A stretch of 64,000 bases of DNA from Desulforamulus putei DSM 12395 (GTDB lineage Bacteria > Bacillota > Desulfotomaculia > Desulfotomaculales > Desulfotomaculaceae). The translations under genes and the position numbers were made by a program. Shown one piece after another: positions 1 through 9,127 of this stretch (positions are counted from its first letter, which is position 1; each line of letters starts with the position of its first letter). The DNA lies in contig NZ_FQUY01000004.1 of the NCBI RefSeq assembly GCF_900129195.1, forward strand, positions 67,582-131,581, written 5' to 3'. The notes below the pieces were generated by a model. It saw only the letters and a list, made by a program, of their open reading frames with translations, searched no databases and had not been told where the DNA came from.

Positions 1-348
1 CTGGAGGCCCGTCAGGAGGCCCTCGAAAAGGGGCAGAAGGCCTTGGAAAGTGGGCAGAAGGAATTGTATGCTTTGACCAAAGCTTTGGAACATCGTACGG
101 AAGAGAATACCGCCCAGTTGATATCGTTAAATGAAAAAATGAACTATTTCGAGGGTTCCGTTAACTCACTTAAAAATTCTCTCAGCTCGTTAGAAAATAG
201 ATTTGATGACTTTGTTAAGGAACAAAGGGCCTTTAATGAGCATATTCTAAGCAAACTGGCCGACATGGAAGATAATGTTCTATATGCTGTAAAAATGGTG
301 GACTACCATAACAAAGACATCGTCCTGCTAAAAGCAAAGGGCAGATAA
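1..348 (+). CDS. Coiled-coil protein of unknown function, 5' end outside the window
   Basis: The reading frame is open from the first base, so the gene starts upstream of the window; an in-frame TTG at 43 is not preceded by a convincing ribosome binding site. The visible part is a heptad-rich, highly charged coiled coil with short Glu/Lys/Gln repeats at the start (EARQEALEKGQKALESGQKE) and no membrane segment. It resembles in style the coiled-coil protein at 44844-45182. I do not recognise a named family. It converges on the lipoprotein gene at 395-964, with a shared terminator hairpin between them. Confidence 0.6.
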   Translation: MEARQEALEKGQKALESGQKELYALTKALEHRTEENTAQLISLNEKMNYFEGSVNSLKNSLSSLENRFDDFVKEQRAFNEHILSKLADMEDNVLYAVKMVDYHNKDIVLLKAKGR

Positions 349-360
349 TCTATAGCAAAA

Positions 361-386
361 GCCAGGCGGGGTTACACCTGCCTGGC
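361..386. terminator. Bidirectional terminator hairpin
   Basis: The arms GCCAGGCGGG and CCTGCCTGGC form a near-perfect stem around a short loop. It has an A-run on its left and a T-run on its right, between two convergent genes, as expected for a shared intrinsic terminator. Confidence 0.7.
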
Positions 387-394
387 TTTCAATA

Positions 395-964
395 CTATTT
401 TTTTCCCTTCTCCAGGGCAGCCTCCAGCTTGGTCCTGTACTCATCATATTTCTCCACCATGTAATTCTTATACAAATCCTTGATTTGATCATCAGTCAGC
501 TTTTTCAGCTTGTTGGTCTGGGCATCCATGATGCCCTCGGTGGCCATGAAGATAAAATTATTCACGGTTGTCCTGAGTTTATCCCCATAGGCCAATCCAT
601 CTTTATAAATATCTTCGTTTTTCTTATCCTCCGGGAAGTAATTAACTTCCATGTGTAAATCGTATTCCTTGATTAAACCTCTAACGGCAGCTTTGGATGT
701 AGATAACTGCTTCAGAAATTCTTCTTTGGTCGCTTTACCCTGCTCCCAGGCCGTAAAGGATCGGCTAATTTCTCCGCGCACTGCATCAAGACGACCCAGC
801 CATTCCTTTTCTTTGATGGCCAGGTTTTGTACGGGATCCCCTTCCATCCTGGCTGCCTCTTCAGGGGTTTTGACCTCTATTTTCGTTTTTGATTGGCTGC
901 ACCCCATGACCAGCAAGCCAATAGACATAACTAAAGCCAGCAATAGCAATATTCTTTTCCTCAA
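395..964 (-). CDS. Putative lipoprotein of unknown function
   Basis: About 189 residues starting at a TTG at 964, chosen because GGGAGGG lies 8 bases upstream; a longer in-frame start at 991 has no such site. The N-terminus is a lipoprotein signal: basic start LRKR, a hydrophobic stretch, then lipobox LVMGC followed by SQSK. The mature part is charged and mostly helical with many Lys/Glu residues, and ends KGKK. It is presumably anchored to the outer face of the cytoplasmic membrane. I recognise no domain in the mature part. It seems to be a single-gene unit ending in the shared terminator at 361-386. Confidence 0.65.
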   Translation of the reverse strand: MRKRILLLLALVMSIGLLVMGCSQSKTKIEVKTPEEAARMEGDPVQNLAIKEKEWLGRLDAVRGEISRSFTAWEQGKATKEEFLKQLSTSKAAVRGLIKEYDLHMEVNYFPEDKKNEDIYKDGLAYGDKLRTTVNNFIFMATEGIMDAQTNKLKKLTDDQIKDLYKNYMVEKYDEYRTKLEAALEKGKK

Positions 965-1073
965 GAGACATTCCCTCCCTAGGTTGTACATGCTAAGGAT
1001 TCAACATATTCCCTGATAATCCTTCAAGAAGATACTTTCAACCCTGGTAGCATTTGGTATCAACACAACCGAA

Positions 1074-1092
1074 ACCGGGGAAAATCCCCGGT
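1074..1092. repeat. Short hairpin in the gap 965-1218
   Basis: ACCGGGGA and TCCCCGGT form a perfect 8-bp stem with a 3-base loop. It lies about 130 bases past the end of the minus-strand gene at 1219 and may be its terminator, but the T-run is weak. The rest of 965-1218 shows nothing I can name. Confidence 0.35.
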
Positions 1093-1218
1093 CCAGACTG
1101 TTGATAAAGGGCCTTGAATGTACAAGGTTGGTTCTATTATCCTTATTGGGCGGCTTGCTACAGCGCCGGTAACAGCACTTGATGAGCTCAAAACGTTAAC
1201 AACTTAAGTGCCTGGTAC

Positions 1219-2280
1219 CTAACTATCACTCTTCTCCCATACAACTTTCATACTGTCGCCAATAATCTCGGCCGCCCGGGTGCGTCCGGTGACCATGGTG
1301 GCGGAGATGAGGACGTTGCCGTCTTCCCCGGGCTCGGCAAACCAGAGGTCGGTGACCGGGGCGGTTTTATACAACCCTGCCCAGGTCCTGGCCTGCAGCG
1401 CCTGTCCCCGGGCATCCACCAGGAAGACCATGTCCTGCTTCTTATCGGTCACCAGAGTAGACCCGTCCGCCAGCCGTAAGGCATCCAGCGGCTCCACCAA
1501 GCCCGGCGGTTTCTGTTCCTGGCTGCCGGTGGAAGTGACAGAAGATGTTTCAGTAGCAGCAAACTGCCAGACCACTTTTTTACCCGGGGTCACTTCCAGT
1601 ACCCGCCCATTCCCGGCATAACCCCTGTCCACAATCAAGGTATTGCCATTGGCCAGGCGGTGCGCCCGTGACGGGCGGGCCAGGTAATCGGGAGTGCCGG
1701 GCTTAGCGGGCTTGCCCGGGCCGTACTGCCAGACCACCTTCTTTTGAGGGGTCACTTCCCGTACCTCAAAGGGAAGCACCACCAGGGTGTTGCCGCTGGG
1801 CAGCCGCTCTGCATAACGGGGCGCATAGGCCAGGGAAGGCAGCGTATATTCCCAGGCTTTTTTACCGTCCCGGGTCAGTTCCACCACCCTAGGTACATAG
1901 GGCGCACCGGGAGCCCCGGCATCCGCAATCAACGTGTTGCCATTGGCCAGCCGCTGGGCGCTGTTGGCCTGAATGCCGTAATAATTCCATACCTCATTCC
2001 CCTGCCGGTCCACCTCGACGATGCCGGGCATCCAGGCGCCCACCCGGCAGAGCAGCAAATTGCCGTTGGGCAGTTTCTGAACGTACCGCACCAGGTTATG
2101 GGTAATATCGGCGATATAATCTACAGACAGCCGGGGCGGCAGTTCGGTAATCACCTGCCGGGTCTGGTCGTTCATCATTTGTTCCAGTTCAGGAGGCGTC
2201 ACCGGTTCCGCCCAGGCAGGCAGAGCCGTCAAGGTAAAGCAAAGCAGGGTCACCACCAAGACTCTAAGCTTATCTCGCAT
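1219..2280 (-). CDS. Exported beta-propeller protein (arylsulfotransferase/PQQ-like repeats)
   Basis: 353 residues with a Sec signal peptide ending ALPAWA. The mature protein is built of recurring blade-like units of the form (L/A)NGNTL(I/V)-x-D followed by V-x-E-(V/L)-T-x-G-K-K-V-x-W, at about residues 75, 110, 160, 210 and 265. That pattern is typical of beta-propellers related to arylsulfotransferase and PQQ-type repeat proteins. No catalytic residues can be assigned, so an enzymatic role is not claimed; a binding or scaffold role at the cell surface is equally possible. The start overlaps the end of the upstream glycosidase gene by 11 bases, so the two are very probably co-translated. Confidence 0.7.
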   Translation of the reverse strand: MRDKLRVLVVTLLCFTLTALPAWAEPVTPPELEQMMNDQTRQVITELPPRLSVDYIADITHNLVRYVQKLPNGNLLLCRVGAWMPGIVEVDRQGNEVWNYYGIQANSAQRLANGNTLIADAGAPGAPYVPRVVELTRDGKKAWEYTLPSLAYAPRYAERLPSGNTLVVLPFEVREVTPQKKVVWQYGPGKPAKPGTPDYLARPSRAHRLANGNTLIVDRGYAGNGRVLEVTPGKKVVWQFAATETSSVTSTGSQEQKPPGLVEPLDALRLADGSTLVTDKKQDMVFLVDARGQALQARTWAGLYKTAPVTDLWFAEPGEDGNVLISATMVTGRTRAAEIIGDSMKVVWEKSDS

Positions 2281-3715
2281 TGCCGGACCCTCCCTCCGCG
2301 CTCTCGATATAAACGGCCTGCATGGGGCTGGTAACGTAATTCACCTTTGCCCCCAGGGTTTCTCCCACAAAACGCATGGGTACCAAGGTACGTCCGTTGA
2401 TCACCTTAGCCGGCACATCCAACTTAACTTTCTTACCATTTACCAGCACAGTGGTCTTTCCTGCAGTAAGTTTGATTTCCAGATCCCCTTTAACCGCTGT
2501 CACTGTCTTTGTCCCTTCATCCCAGCCGATCTCCGCGCCCAATCGCTCAAAGATCTTCCGCATGGGCACCAGGGTCCGGCCTTGATCAATGACCGGGGCC
2601 ACGTCTAAATACAGCCGCTGGTGGTCAATGTACACGGGCATCTGCTGGATAATCATCAACCCGTTGCCCAGGGGTCGCTCCTTCTTGTCGGAGGGGTTGT
2701 TAACAATTTTGCCCTTTACCCACATCTCACTGGAACCGCCGCCGTCCAGGGCCACCGCCCGTACCGCGCCCAGATCCATCATGAGATAGGACAACTCTTC
2801 CAGAGTGAGACCGGCGCTGCCGTCCTGTCGTCCGTCCACCACCACCAGCAGCACTTTCCCCTGGGCGGTGACGCCCAGGGCGGTCCTAGGCGCCGGTTTT
2901 AATACTGTGCCCCACAGCCCTTCATTCACCGCCTGGTCCACCGGCAGACCCCCTTCTACCAACAAAGGCCCGGCCGATAAAACATGGCGCAGGTTGCTCC
3001 AATCCTGGGGCAGTTCGGTGATCACCTTCACCCTGGCGCCGGTCGGAAGCGACATCAACTGGTTAATTGAGTTACCCCAGCCGCTCAAAATATAGCCTCC
3101 GGCGGGAATCTGAGCGCTGCCGGAAACAGGCTCCACCTGAAAAGCGCCACCCTCGGCCGGCTTTAACAAAAGTTGCGTTCCTGCCGGCACAGCCTTGCCC
3201 CAGGCCCGGGAGTACAATACCAACCCGTCGCTGACCGCCGGTATATTGATCCCCTTAACCGCCAGCTGGCCCACGCCGGGCGCCTCCATCTTTATTTTAG
3301 GGGCCAGGTAGCCGATCTTGACGTCGCCGCCGTAGGTAAAGCCAAAGGAGGTTCTCAAAATATCGGAAACATACTCGGCTTTGCCGTCGATAAAAACATT
3401 GCCCACCGGCATGCCGGTAACGGTGTCAAAAAAACCGCCGTTGACGGCAGCCACTGCCCCGGTGCGCTCCGCCATACTGCTGAGGGTTTCCTTGCTGCCG
3501 AGGATTTCATTCCCCATCACCGCACGGATCTCTGTATTCTTCTGCTTGGGATCCACCTCCAGCACATAACCCTTGATGGCCTTCCCTTCCCAATTGGTCC
3601 TCTCAAAGGACCACTGACGGACCCCCGGAGCAACCTGCTCCGCCGCCCAGGCGGGAAAGACCCAAAGAATACTTAGACAGAAACACAATAAAAGGGGCCA
3701 CTTTCCTAACTTCAT
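2270..3715 (-). CDS. Exported phosphodiester glycosidase (NAGPA-like) with C-terminal stalk domains
   Basis: 481 residues from the ATG at 3715, which has GGAGG six bases upstream; an in-frame TTG at 3721 touches that site and is unlikely. A signal peptide ends FPAWAA. Residues of about 60-350 match the phosphodiester glycosidase (NAGPA) family: VAAVNGGFFDT near the start and ALDGGGSSEMWV with PLGNGLMI near the end. The last 110 residues are a copper-amine-oxidase N-terminal-like stalk domain, with two GRTLVPMR motifs. Such proteins act on surface glycans in clostridia. It sits upstream of and overlaps the beta-propeller gene. The 5' flank holds the repeat cluster at 3737-3826. Confidence 0.85.
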   Translation of the reverse strand: MKLGKWPLLLCFCLSILWVFPAWAAEQVAPGVRQWSFERTNWEGKAIKGYVLEVDPKQKNTEIRAVMGNEILGSKETLSSMAERTGAVAAVNGGFFDTVTGMPVGNVFIDGKAEYVSDILRTSFGFTYGGDVKIGYLAPKIKMEAPGVGQLAVKGINIPAVSDGLVLYSRAWGKAVPAGTQLLLKPAEGGAFQVEPVSGSAQIPAGGYILSGWGNSINQLMSLPTGARVKVITELPQDWSNLRHVLSAGPLLVEGGLPVDQAVNEGLWGTVLKPAPRTALGVTAQGKVLLVVVDGRQDGSAGLTLEELSYLMMDLGAVRAVALDGGGSSEMWVKGKIVNNPSDKKERPLGNGLMIIQQMPVYIDHQRLYLDVAPVIDQGRTLVPMRKIFERLGAEIGWDEGTKTVTAVKGDLEIKLTAGKTTVLVNGKKVKLDVPAKVINGRTLVPMRFVGETLGAKVNYVTSPMQAVYIESAEGGSGNAR

Positions 3716-3736
3716 GATCAACCTCCATTCTATTGA

Positions 3737-3826
3737 GGGGGTCAGACCCCTTTTGGGACTTTCTGGAATTCAAGCGAAGAACCGTCCCCAACTTGAATTC
3801 GACAATTTTTTGGGGGGTCAGACCCC
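3737..3826. repeat. Composite repeat: two GGGGTCAGACCCC palindromes around an AGAACCGTCCCC hairpin
   Basis: Perfect palindromes GGGGTCAGACCCC lie at 3738-3750 and 3814-3826. Between them GAATTCAAG (3766-3774) pairs with CTTGAATTC (3792-3800) around a loop containing AGAACCGTCCCC. This is the first member of the dispersed hairpin family seen again at 11208, 13898, 41507, 41571, 45190 and 46653. The right palindrome abuts the stop codon of csaB. Confidence 0.75.
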
Positions 3827-3828
3827 TT

Positions 3829-4965
3829 TTACAAGTATTTGGCAGTTTGGGGGGCTTTGGATAGGGTGCGGTCCAGGAGTTCCAGGGCCAGGGAGGCAGT
3901 CAGTTGGGCTCTCTGGCGGAGGGGTTCTACTTCCTGGATGAGTTCCTCCCGGGCCAGCCAGGGCTCGCAGAGGATTTCTTCCACGGCGCACCAGAGGTCG
4001 TCAAAATTGGGGTTGTCCGCCGGGGTGGCGGCGGTTCGACCCAGCAGGCCCATGAAGCGGTCAATCTTGGGGTCGTAGGAAACGGCCACCGGCGGCACGT
4101 GCATGACCGCTGCCAGGATAAGGGCGTGCAGCCGCATGCCGATGAGCAGGTCCATATTAGCAATGAGACTGGCCATTTCCACCACGGAATACCGCTCGGA
4201 CAGCGCCGCGGCGGGCTGTTCCATCAACCCCACCACTTCTTGCGATGTCTTTAAATCATCGGGGTAGTGCATGGGCAGGAACACCACCTGGTAACCCAAC
4301 CTGGTCAGCTTGTCACAAACTTCCGCCACCACTTTTTTGTAATCCGTCAGGCCCTGCCACTCCCGGACAGACACGCCCACCAGTTTCCTTTCGATGGATA
4401 AATCCAGTCCTGCCTCCTCCAAAATGGCGCGGCCGATGGTTTTATCCACAAATTTTTCTTCCAGGCCCAGCACCGGGTCCGCCGTAACCTGAATACAGGG
4501 CCGGTTGATGCCCATCTCCTCCAAATCCCGGCGGGAGGATTCATCCCTTACCGTAATAAAGTTAACCTTGTTTACCACCAGCCGCATGGCCAGCCTGCCC
4601 AGCCAGGACCTTACCGGCCCGATGCCCTGGGCATAAAAGAAGACAGGCTTGCCCAGCCGCCGGGCCAACCAGATAACCCCCAGGTAATACAGCAGACTCT
4701 TGATGCCGGTAACGTCCTGCAGCAGGCTGCCCCCGCCGCTGATTAACAAATCGGAATCCTTCAGGGCCCGGTAGACATCCCCCAATTTCCAACGGTTGGA
4801 GGCGGTTACTTTGTAAATCTCCGCCGTTTTCGCCGGGGCATTGGACAGCACCTCAATCCGCAACCCAATGCGGAGTTCCCGCAGGGTTTTCAAAATACTG
4901 AAAAGAACCGCCTCGTCCCCCAGGTTATCAAAGCCGTAATAACCGGATATCACCACTTTAGCCAT
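3829..4965 (-). CDS. csaB: Polysaccharide pyruvyl transferase CsaB
   Basis: 378 residues starting MAKVVISGYYGFDNLGDEA, a typical CsaB opening. It also has SGGGSLLQD near residue 95, YAQGIGP near 130 and GMRLHALI near 275, all hallmarks of the pyruvyltransferase family. CsaB adds pyruvate ketals to secondary cell-wall polysaccharide, creating the ligand for S-layer-homology domains, so this organism probably carries an S-layer anchored in that way. The start overlaps the stop of the DUF5693 gene by 8 bases, which indicates translational coupling. The reading frame ends inside the right edge of the repeat cluster at 3814-3826. Confidence 0.93.
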   Translation of the reverse strand: MAKVVISGYYGFDNLGDEAVLFSILKTLRELRIGLRIEVLSNAPAKTAEIYKVTASNRWKLGDVYRALKDSDLLISGGGSLLQDVTGIKSLLYYLGVIWLARRLGKPVFFYAQGIGPVRSWLGRLAMRLVVNKVNFITVRDESSRRDLEEMGINRPCIQVTADPVLGLEEKFVDKTIGRAILEEAGLDLSIERKLVGVSVREWQGLTDYKKVVAEVCDKLTRLGYQVVFLPMHYPDDLKTSQEVVGLMEQPAAALSERYSVVEMASLIANMDLLIGMRLHALILAAVMHVPPVAVSYDPKIDRFMGLLGRTAATPADNPNFDDLWCAVEEILCEPWLAREELIQEVEPLRQRAQLTASLALELLDRTLSKAPQTAKYL

Positions 4966-6889
4966 TGAGAACCCCTCTTCCGTAACGGTAGACCAGCTTG
5001 CTGAAGAAATACACAGCCAGTCCCAGCAAAATTCCCAACCAGATCCCGTGGCAGGCCCGTATCAGGGACACCAGGAGGGGTGTGTGAATATGGGCAAAGG
5101 TATTGACCAGGGAGGCCTGTCCGATGGCCCCCAGCAGCAGTAACGGTAAAAAGCGGTTGTCCCGGTAACCGTACAGCAAGACCAGCAGCAAAGCCGGGTG
5201 CCCCAGCAGGAATTCCTTGGTGCGGGGCCGCACTCCTAAAATTTGATCCAGCAGGCTGCGGAACTGCAGTTCCAGACCGCTTACCTCCAAACCCGCATCG
5301 TTGCCGGTCCTGGCCACATAAATGAGCACTGCCAACGCCATAAATGCCCCGGCCAGGGCCACCCCCAGCAGCACCGGCTGCCCCAACAGACCCTTTACCT
5401 TCTCCGCCATATTGACGCCCCTGGCCGCATGGAGTGAGAAATAGGCCAGCACAATCAACAGGGGCGCCAGGTGGGCCAGCTTAACGCCGGCAAACTGATC
5501 CAGCTTGAGCATAAACCCTGCATCTGCCAGCAACCCCACCATGAACAGCGCCCCCAGCAGGGAAAACAGGGAAATGCGGATAAAGTTCCATACCGCCGCC
5601 CCCGGCGTAAGCCCTTCCTTTTTCACAAACAGCAGCAGGGACAGGGTGGGGAAAACAATCACCGCGGCCAGGGCCATGAACTTGCGGGCCGTCACAAAGT
5701 CAACATAAAGCAGGGCCGCCCAGAGAAGCACAGCCACCGGACCCAGAGCCGCCTTTAACCGGCCCAGCCCCAGGCGTTCCAGCAGCAACAGGCCCCCGGC
5801 AATAACACCCAGCCCGATTAAGAAGGCCAAACTGCGATAAACGGGAACCGGCGGCAGGAGACCGGCCGCCCCCACCTGCAGTCCTTCCCTCTCCAGCCGG
5901 TCCCTGATTTTATCGATAAAATGTAAGTTTTCCTGCATCAGGTCGCCGCTTATGATAACAGGACGATAATACAGGATGCGGTGATTGCGTTCTGCCGCGG
6001 CCAGGGTATAGCGATCCAATACCTGGGAGGGCGTTAAATTCTTCAGCTCACTCTGTGGTACGGTATGCAGGCGCAGGACCCTTTTGTCCACCAGGATACC
6101 CAGCTTATTGATGCCAGGCTGCACTAAAAATTCAACCTGCACCAGGGGCACATCCAATTGCCGGATTTGCTCCGCCAGCTCCGGGAGCATGGATGGATAC
6201 CCGGGAATGTCATCATTAAACATGACGGCAGAAACGTTGGAAATGTTACGGTAAGATTGAAAAACTTTGGCGATACTTTCCCGGGTGGCCTTGTCCCAGT
6301 CCCGGATCTGCAGAATGGCCCGCATGCCCGCATTCTGCACATCTGCCAGGGCTGTGCCGGAAAATCCCACCCCCAGCCCCTTTATGGATAGATACGATCC
6401 CAGGGTTTCAATTACATAGGTACCGTCCGCAATTTGATAGGACTTCACACCCGCCAGTTTGGCCGCCAGCTGGTAAGATACCTGGTTAAACAAATCCCGG
6501 TTGTAGATCACCAAGTAGGTCTTGTCCGGCGCGACGGAAGTTTTGGCCGCCAGGCCCGCCAGCCAGCCTGGCGCGTCCTTCTTACCTTGCTGGCTCAATA
6601 ATCTTTGCCCGGGGTATCTCTCCACATCCCCGTTGACCACCAGGTCGTCCAGGGTTGGTTCCCGCAAAACCACCGCAGTAACTGCATGTTTTTTAAATTC
6701 CTTTAAACCTTCAAGGGACGTCAGCCCTGCCTCGCCGGCCAGAGCGCTGATTTCATCATAATTGACCGCCAGCTCCACCTGACGGTAGTCTCTTTCTACC
6801 ATATAACGCTGCCAGAAGGCCAGATGGGCCGCCGTTAACACCGCCGCTGCCAGCATGGTCCAGAGACCGTACCTCCACCACTTGTTCAA
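4958..6889 (-). CDS. DUF5693 family membrane protein
   Basis: About 643 residues from a TTG at 6889, chosen because GGGAGGAGAG lies just upstream; the longer frame to 6976 would run through a terminator hairpin. One N-terminal membrane segment is followed by a large exported domain (about residues 50-340), then eight or so hydrophobic segments to the C-terminus. DUF5693 genes are typically found next to csaB in sporulating clostridia. The role is unknown, but the arrangement suggests handling of a lipid-linked or surface polymer. The end overlaps csaB by 8 bases. Confidence 0.8.
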   Translation of the reverse strand: MNKWWRYGLWTMLAAAVLTAAHLAFWQRYMVERDYRQVELAVNYDEISALAGEAGLTSLEGLKEFKKHAVTAVVLREPTLDDLVVNGDVERYPGQRLLSQQGKKDAPGWLAGLAAKTSVAPDKTYLVIYNRDLFNQVSYQLAAKLAGVKSYQIADGTYVIETLGSYLSIKGLGVGFSGTALADVQNAGMRAILQIRDWDKATRESIAKVFQSYRNISNVSAVMFNDDIPGYPSMLPELAEQIRQLDVPLVQVEFLVQPGINKLGILVDKRVLRLHTVPQSELKNLTPSQVLDRYTLAAAERNHRILYYRPVIISGDLMQENLHFIDKIRDRLEREGLQVGAAGLLPPVPVYRSLAFLIGLGVIAGGLLLLERLGLGRLKAALGPVAVLLWAALLYVDFVTARKFMALAAVIVFPTLSLLLFVKKEGLTPGAAVWNFIRISLFSLLGALFMVGLLADAGFMLKLDQFAGVKLAHLAPLLIVLAYFSLHAARGVNMAEKVKGLLGQPVLLGVALAGAFMALAVLIYVARTGNDAGLEVSGLELQFRSLLDQILGVRPRTKEFLLGHPALLLVLLYGYRDNRFLPLLLLGAIGQASLVNTFAHIHTPLLVSLIRACHGIWLGILLGLAVYFFSKLVYRYGRGVLNG

Positions 6890-6950
6890 AACTCTCTCCT
6901 CCCATGATAAAATCCTCCATATATTATACCTTGCCCGGCTAATGGGCACA

Positions 6951-6974
6951 AATAAAGCCGCACCCGGGCGCGGC
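6951..6974 (-). terminator. Intrinsic terminator ending the minus-strand dnaK/dnaJ remnant unit
   Basis: Read on the minus strand, GCCGC and GCGGC (6957-6961 and 6970-6974) close a hairpin with a GC-rich loop and are followed by TTTATTT. It lies between the old dnaK/dnaJ unit and the DUF5693 gene. Confidence 0.6.
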
Positions 6975-7089
6975 AATATTTTCAGTTTGATGTAATATAC
7001 TTCACGAAGTTCACAAGCGACAGTCAGAACCCGGCGCCGTATCTTTTTTGCCTTACCAGAGGCTTAATTGCTCAGTTTGCTCAGTTTGT

Positions 7090-7295
7090 TCAGTACGGGC
7101 GCCCAATTTGTCCCAACGGTCCTAATCGCTTGTAAATAAGGGGATATTTCTGGCGGAGTTTCACAATGCTGCCAGCCAACTCATCCTTCATTTTTTCCAT
7201 AGCCTTCAGCAGCGAGGGGGGGATGCGTTCCCGCAAAAAATCAAGTCCTGCGGGTATATAATCCTCGTAAAACCAGTCAAAGGCGTAAACACTGA
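7090..7295 (-). pseudogene. Unrecognised open frame without start codon, downstream of the dnaJ fragment
   Basis: Minus-strand codons are open for about 68 residues, including FDWFYEDYIPAG and EKMKDELAGSIVKLRQKYP, and end in TGA at 7090. There is no start codon with a ribosome binding site. It could be the tail of the J-domain gene after frame loss, or part of another decayed gene. I do not recognise it. The remaining bases of 6977-7089 show nothing definite. Confidence 0.35.
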
Positions 7296-7415
7296 TTAAA
7301 TGTATTTTGCTTTAATGGTCTGCGGGCTTGCATTGGATCGGGTGCCCAGAATTTTGTAGTAATTTTCCACCTTCGGCTTGGATGCCCTGCGGCCGGACGG
7401 TTTTCTGGTTGCCAA
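7296..7415 (-). pseudogene. Truncated J-domain (DnaJ-like) gene
   Basis: A TTG start at 7415 has AGGAGGG just upstream. The frame gives 39 residues, including ENYYKILGTRSNASPQTIKA, which is the start of a J domain (helix I and the entry to helix II). It then meets a stop before the HPD motif that activates Hsp70. It follows the dnaK remnant by 12 bases, so the pair was once a dnaK-dnaJ-type operon. Without HPD it cannot work as a co-chaperone. Confidence 0.65.
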
Positions 7416-7427
7416 AGCAATCCCTCC

Positions 7428-8922
7428 TTAAATCTCCAGATCAATCAGTGCATCCGTTGCCTCGTCAAGAACAGACCGCAGCCGTTCAATATCATCCGCC
7501 GCCACGGCCTCGTCCAGCCGGCGGATCATCTCTTCCACCTTTGACCGGTCCGCCCCGCTGAGGGTCGCCAGCAATTTCTCGGCGCGGCGCCGCAAAGAGG
7601 AGGCCTCCTCATGTAATACTGCGGCCGAAAACTCTTCATCATCACCCACACCGTCGTCATCTTCCTGATCCGGCCCTTCGTCAAAGAGTTCCCAGCCCTC
7701 ATCGAACAGTTCGTCTGCCGATTCATCCCCGGCGGCGCCGACAAAAAGTGCCTCCAACCTCTTTACACTTTCCTGAAAGGCCTCCTGTGAATGGCGCTCC
7801 AAAGCATCCTGCACCGTAACCGTCATTTCTTTGCCGGTTGACACACACCTGGCCGTCACTTCAAGAATGCCGTTTAAATTGTAGCGGTACGTCACTTCAA
7901 CAGCTTCCGCCCCTGCTTTGTTGGGGGGAATGCCGTCCAACAGAAATTTGCCCAGCCGGTGATTGTGTTTTACCCACTCATGCTCTCCCTGGTAAATTTC
8001 AATGGAGGCGGCTGTTTGCCCGTCTGCCGTGGTGTAAAATTGTTCTGTTCGGGTCACCGGTATGGTGGTGTTGCGCGGAATAATGGCATGGAAGCCGCCC
8101 GGCCGCATGGCCACGCCCTTCCATTCCTTTAAGACTGCAATGCCCATGGAAAAAGGAGCCACATCGGTGGCCACCATGCCGCTGTCGGATAACGCGCCGG
8201 ACTTAAGGCCCGCCTGGACAGCAGCGCCCAGCGCCACTGCTCGTCGGGATGCACATCCGTGCGGGGTTCCTTCCCGAAAAAATCTCGGTTTAACTGGCGC
8301 ACCCGGGGAATCCTTGTCGATCCTCCCACCAACAGGATTTCATCGATGTCCTGCGGTTTAAGGGCTGCATCCTCCAACACCCGCTGCACAGGCCATTGTT
8401 TCAAGCAAGAAACTGTCTATCAGGTCAACCAACTGGCGGCGGTGGGTTCATTAATGATCCGTTCCACCACAAAACCTGCCAGTTCCCCTGCTTGTTTGGT
8501 GGCACGGCGCTGTTCGTCGGTAAAATAAGCCGGCACTGTGATAACCGCCTCTTTTTCCCCCTCGCCAAACCTGGCGTCAACATAACTTTTCAGTTCCTTT
8601 AAAATCAAGGCGGATATTTCCTGGGGCAGTAAAGCTTGCCCTCCAATGGGGATGGGTTCCTGGGAACCCATTTTCCTCTTCACGGCCGCAACCGTGCGGT
8701 CAGGCATGGCAATCAAGGCAGCCCGGGCCTCTTCCCCCACAACAACCTTGCCTGCCGGATCGAGTAGCACAACTGACGGAATAATGCGCTTGCCCTGCGG
8801 GGACGGAATGATCTCAGGCTTACCGCGGTGTATGCAGGCCACCGCCGAATTGGTTGTCCCCAAATCGATCCCGACAACCGGGCGAAAGATTGCCGGTCAG
8901 CGTCATTTTTCCTGTTACTCAT
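7428..8922 (-). pseudogene. dnaK-type Hsp70 pseudogene with an internal deletion and several frameshifts
   Basis: The ATG at 8922 begins [14 protein letters not shown]. The ATPase domain then continues in another frame (GTTNSAV, phosphate loop 1) to NEPTAA at about 8440. The next recognisable stretch is [13 protein letters not shown] near 8330, which in normal DnaK lies about 150 residues later, so part of the ATPase domain is deleted. Frame changes are visible near 8883, 8396 and 8237. The substrate-binding domain and an acidic C-terminal helical lid follow in one frame to 7428. The gene cannot make a full chaperone. It looks like a secondary Hsp70 rather than the housekeeping one, given the short acidic tail and the J-domain partner downstream. 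Confidence 0.85.
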
Positions 8923-9127
8923 CTCAAATATCCTCCTGATATGTAACCGAGCCTTGTTATTTGTTCGCGCAATTGCTCCAGAAGGGCCTCATTGTTTTCC
9001 TTTTTCTCTTTTACCCAAAACTTCCAATTTCATCCCGGTCTCTCCCTTGACAAACCCTTTTCCCGCAAAAAACTGAGTTTGCATATATTGTAACACATAT
9101 TTTTCAGGACAGCGCCCTACCCGCCGG

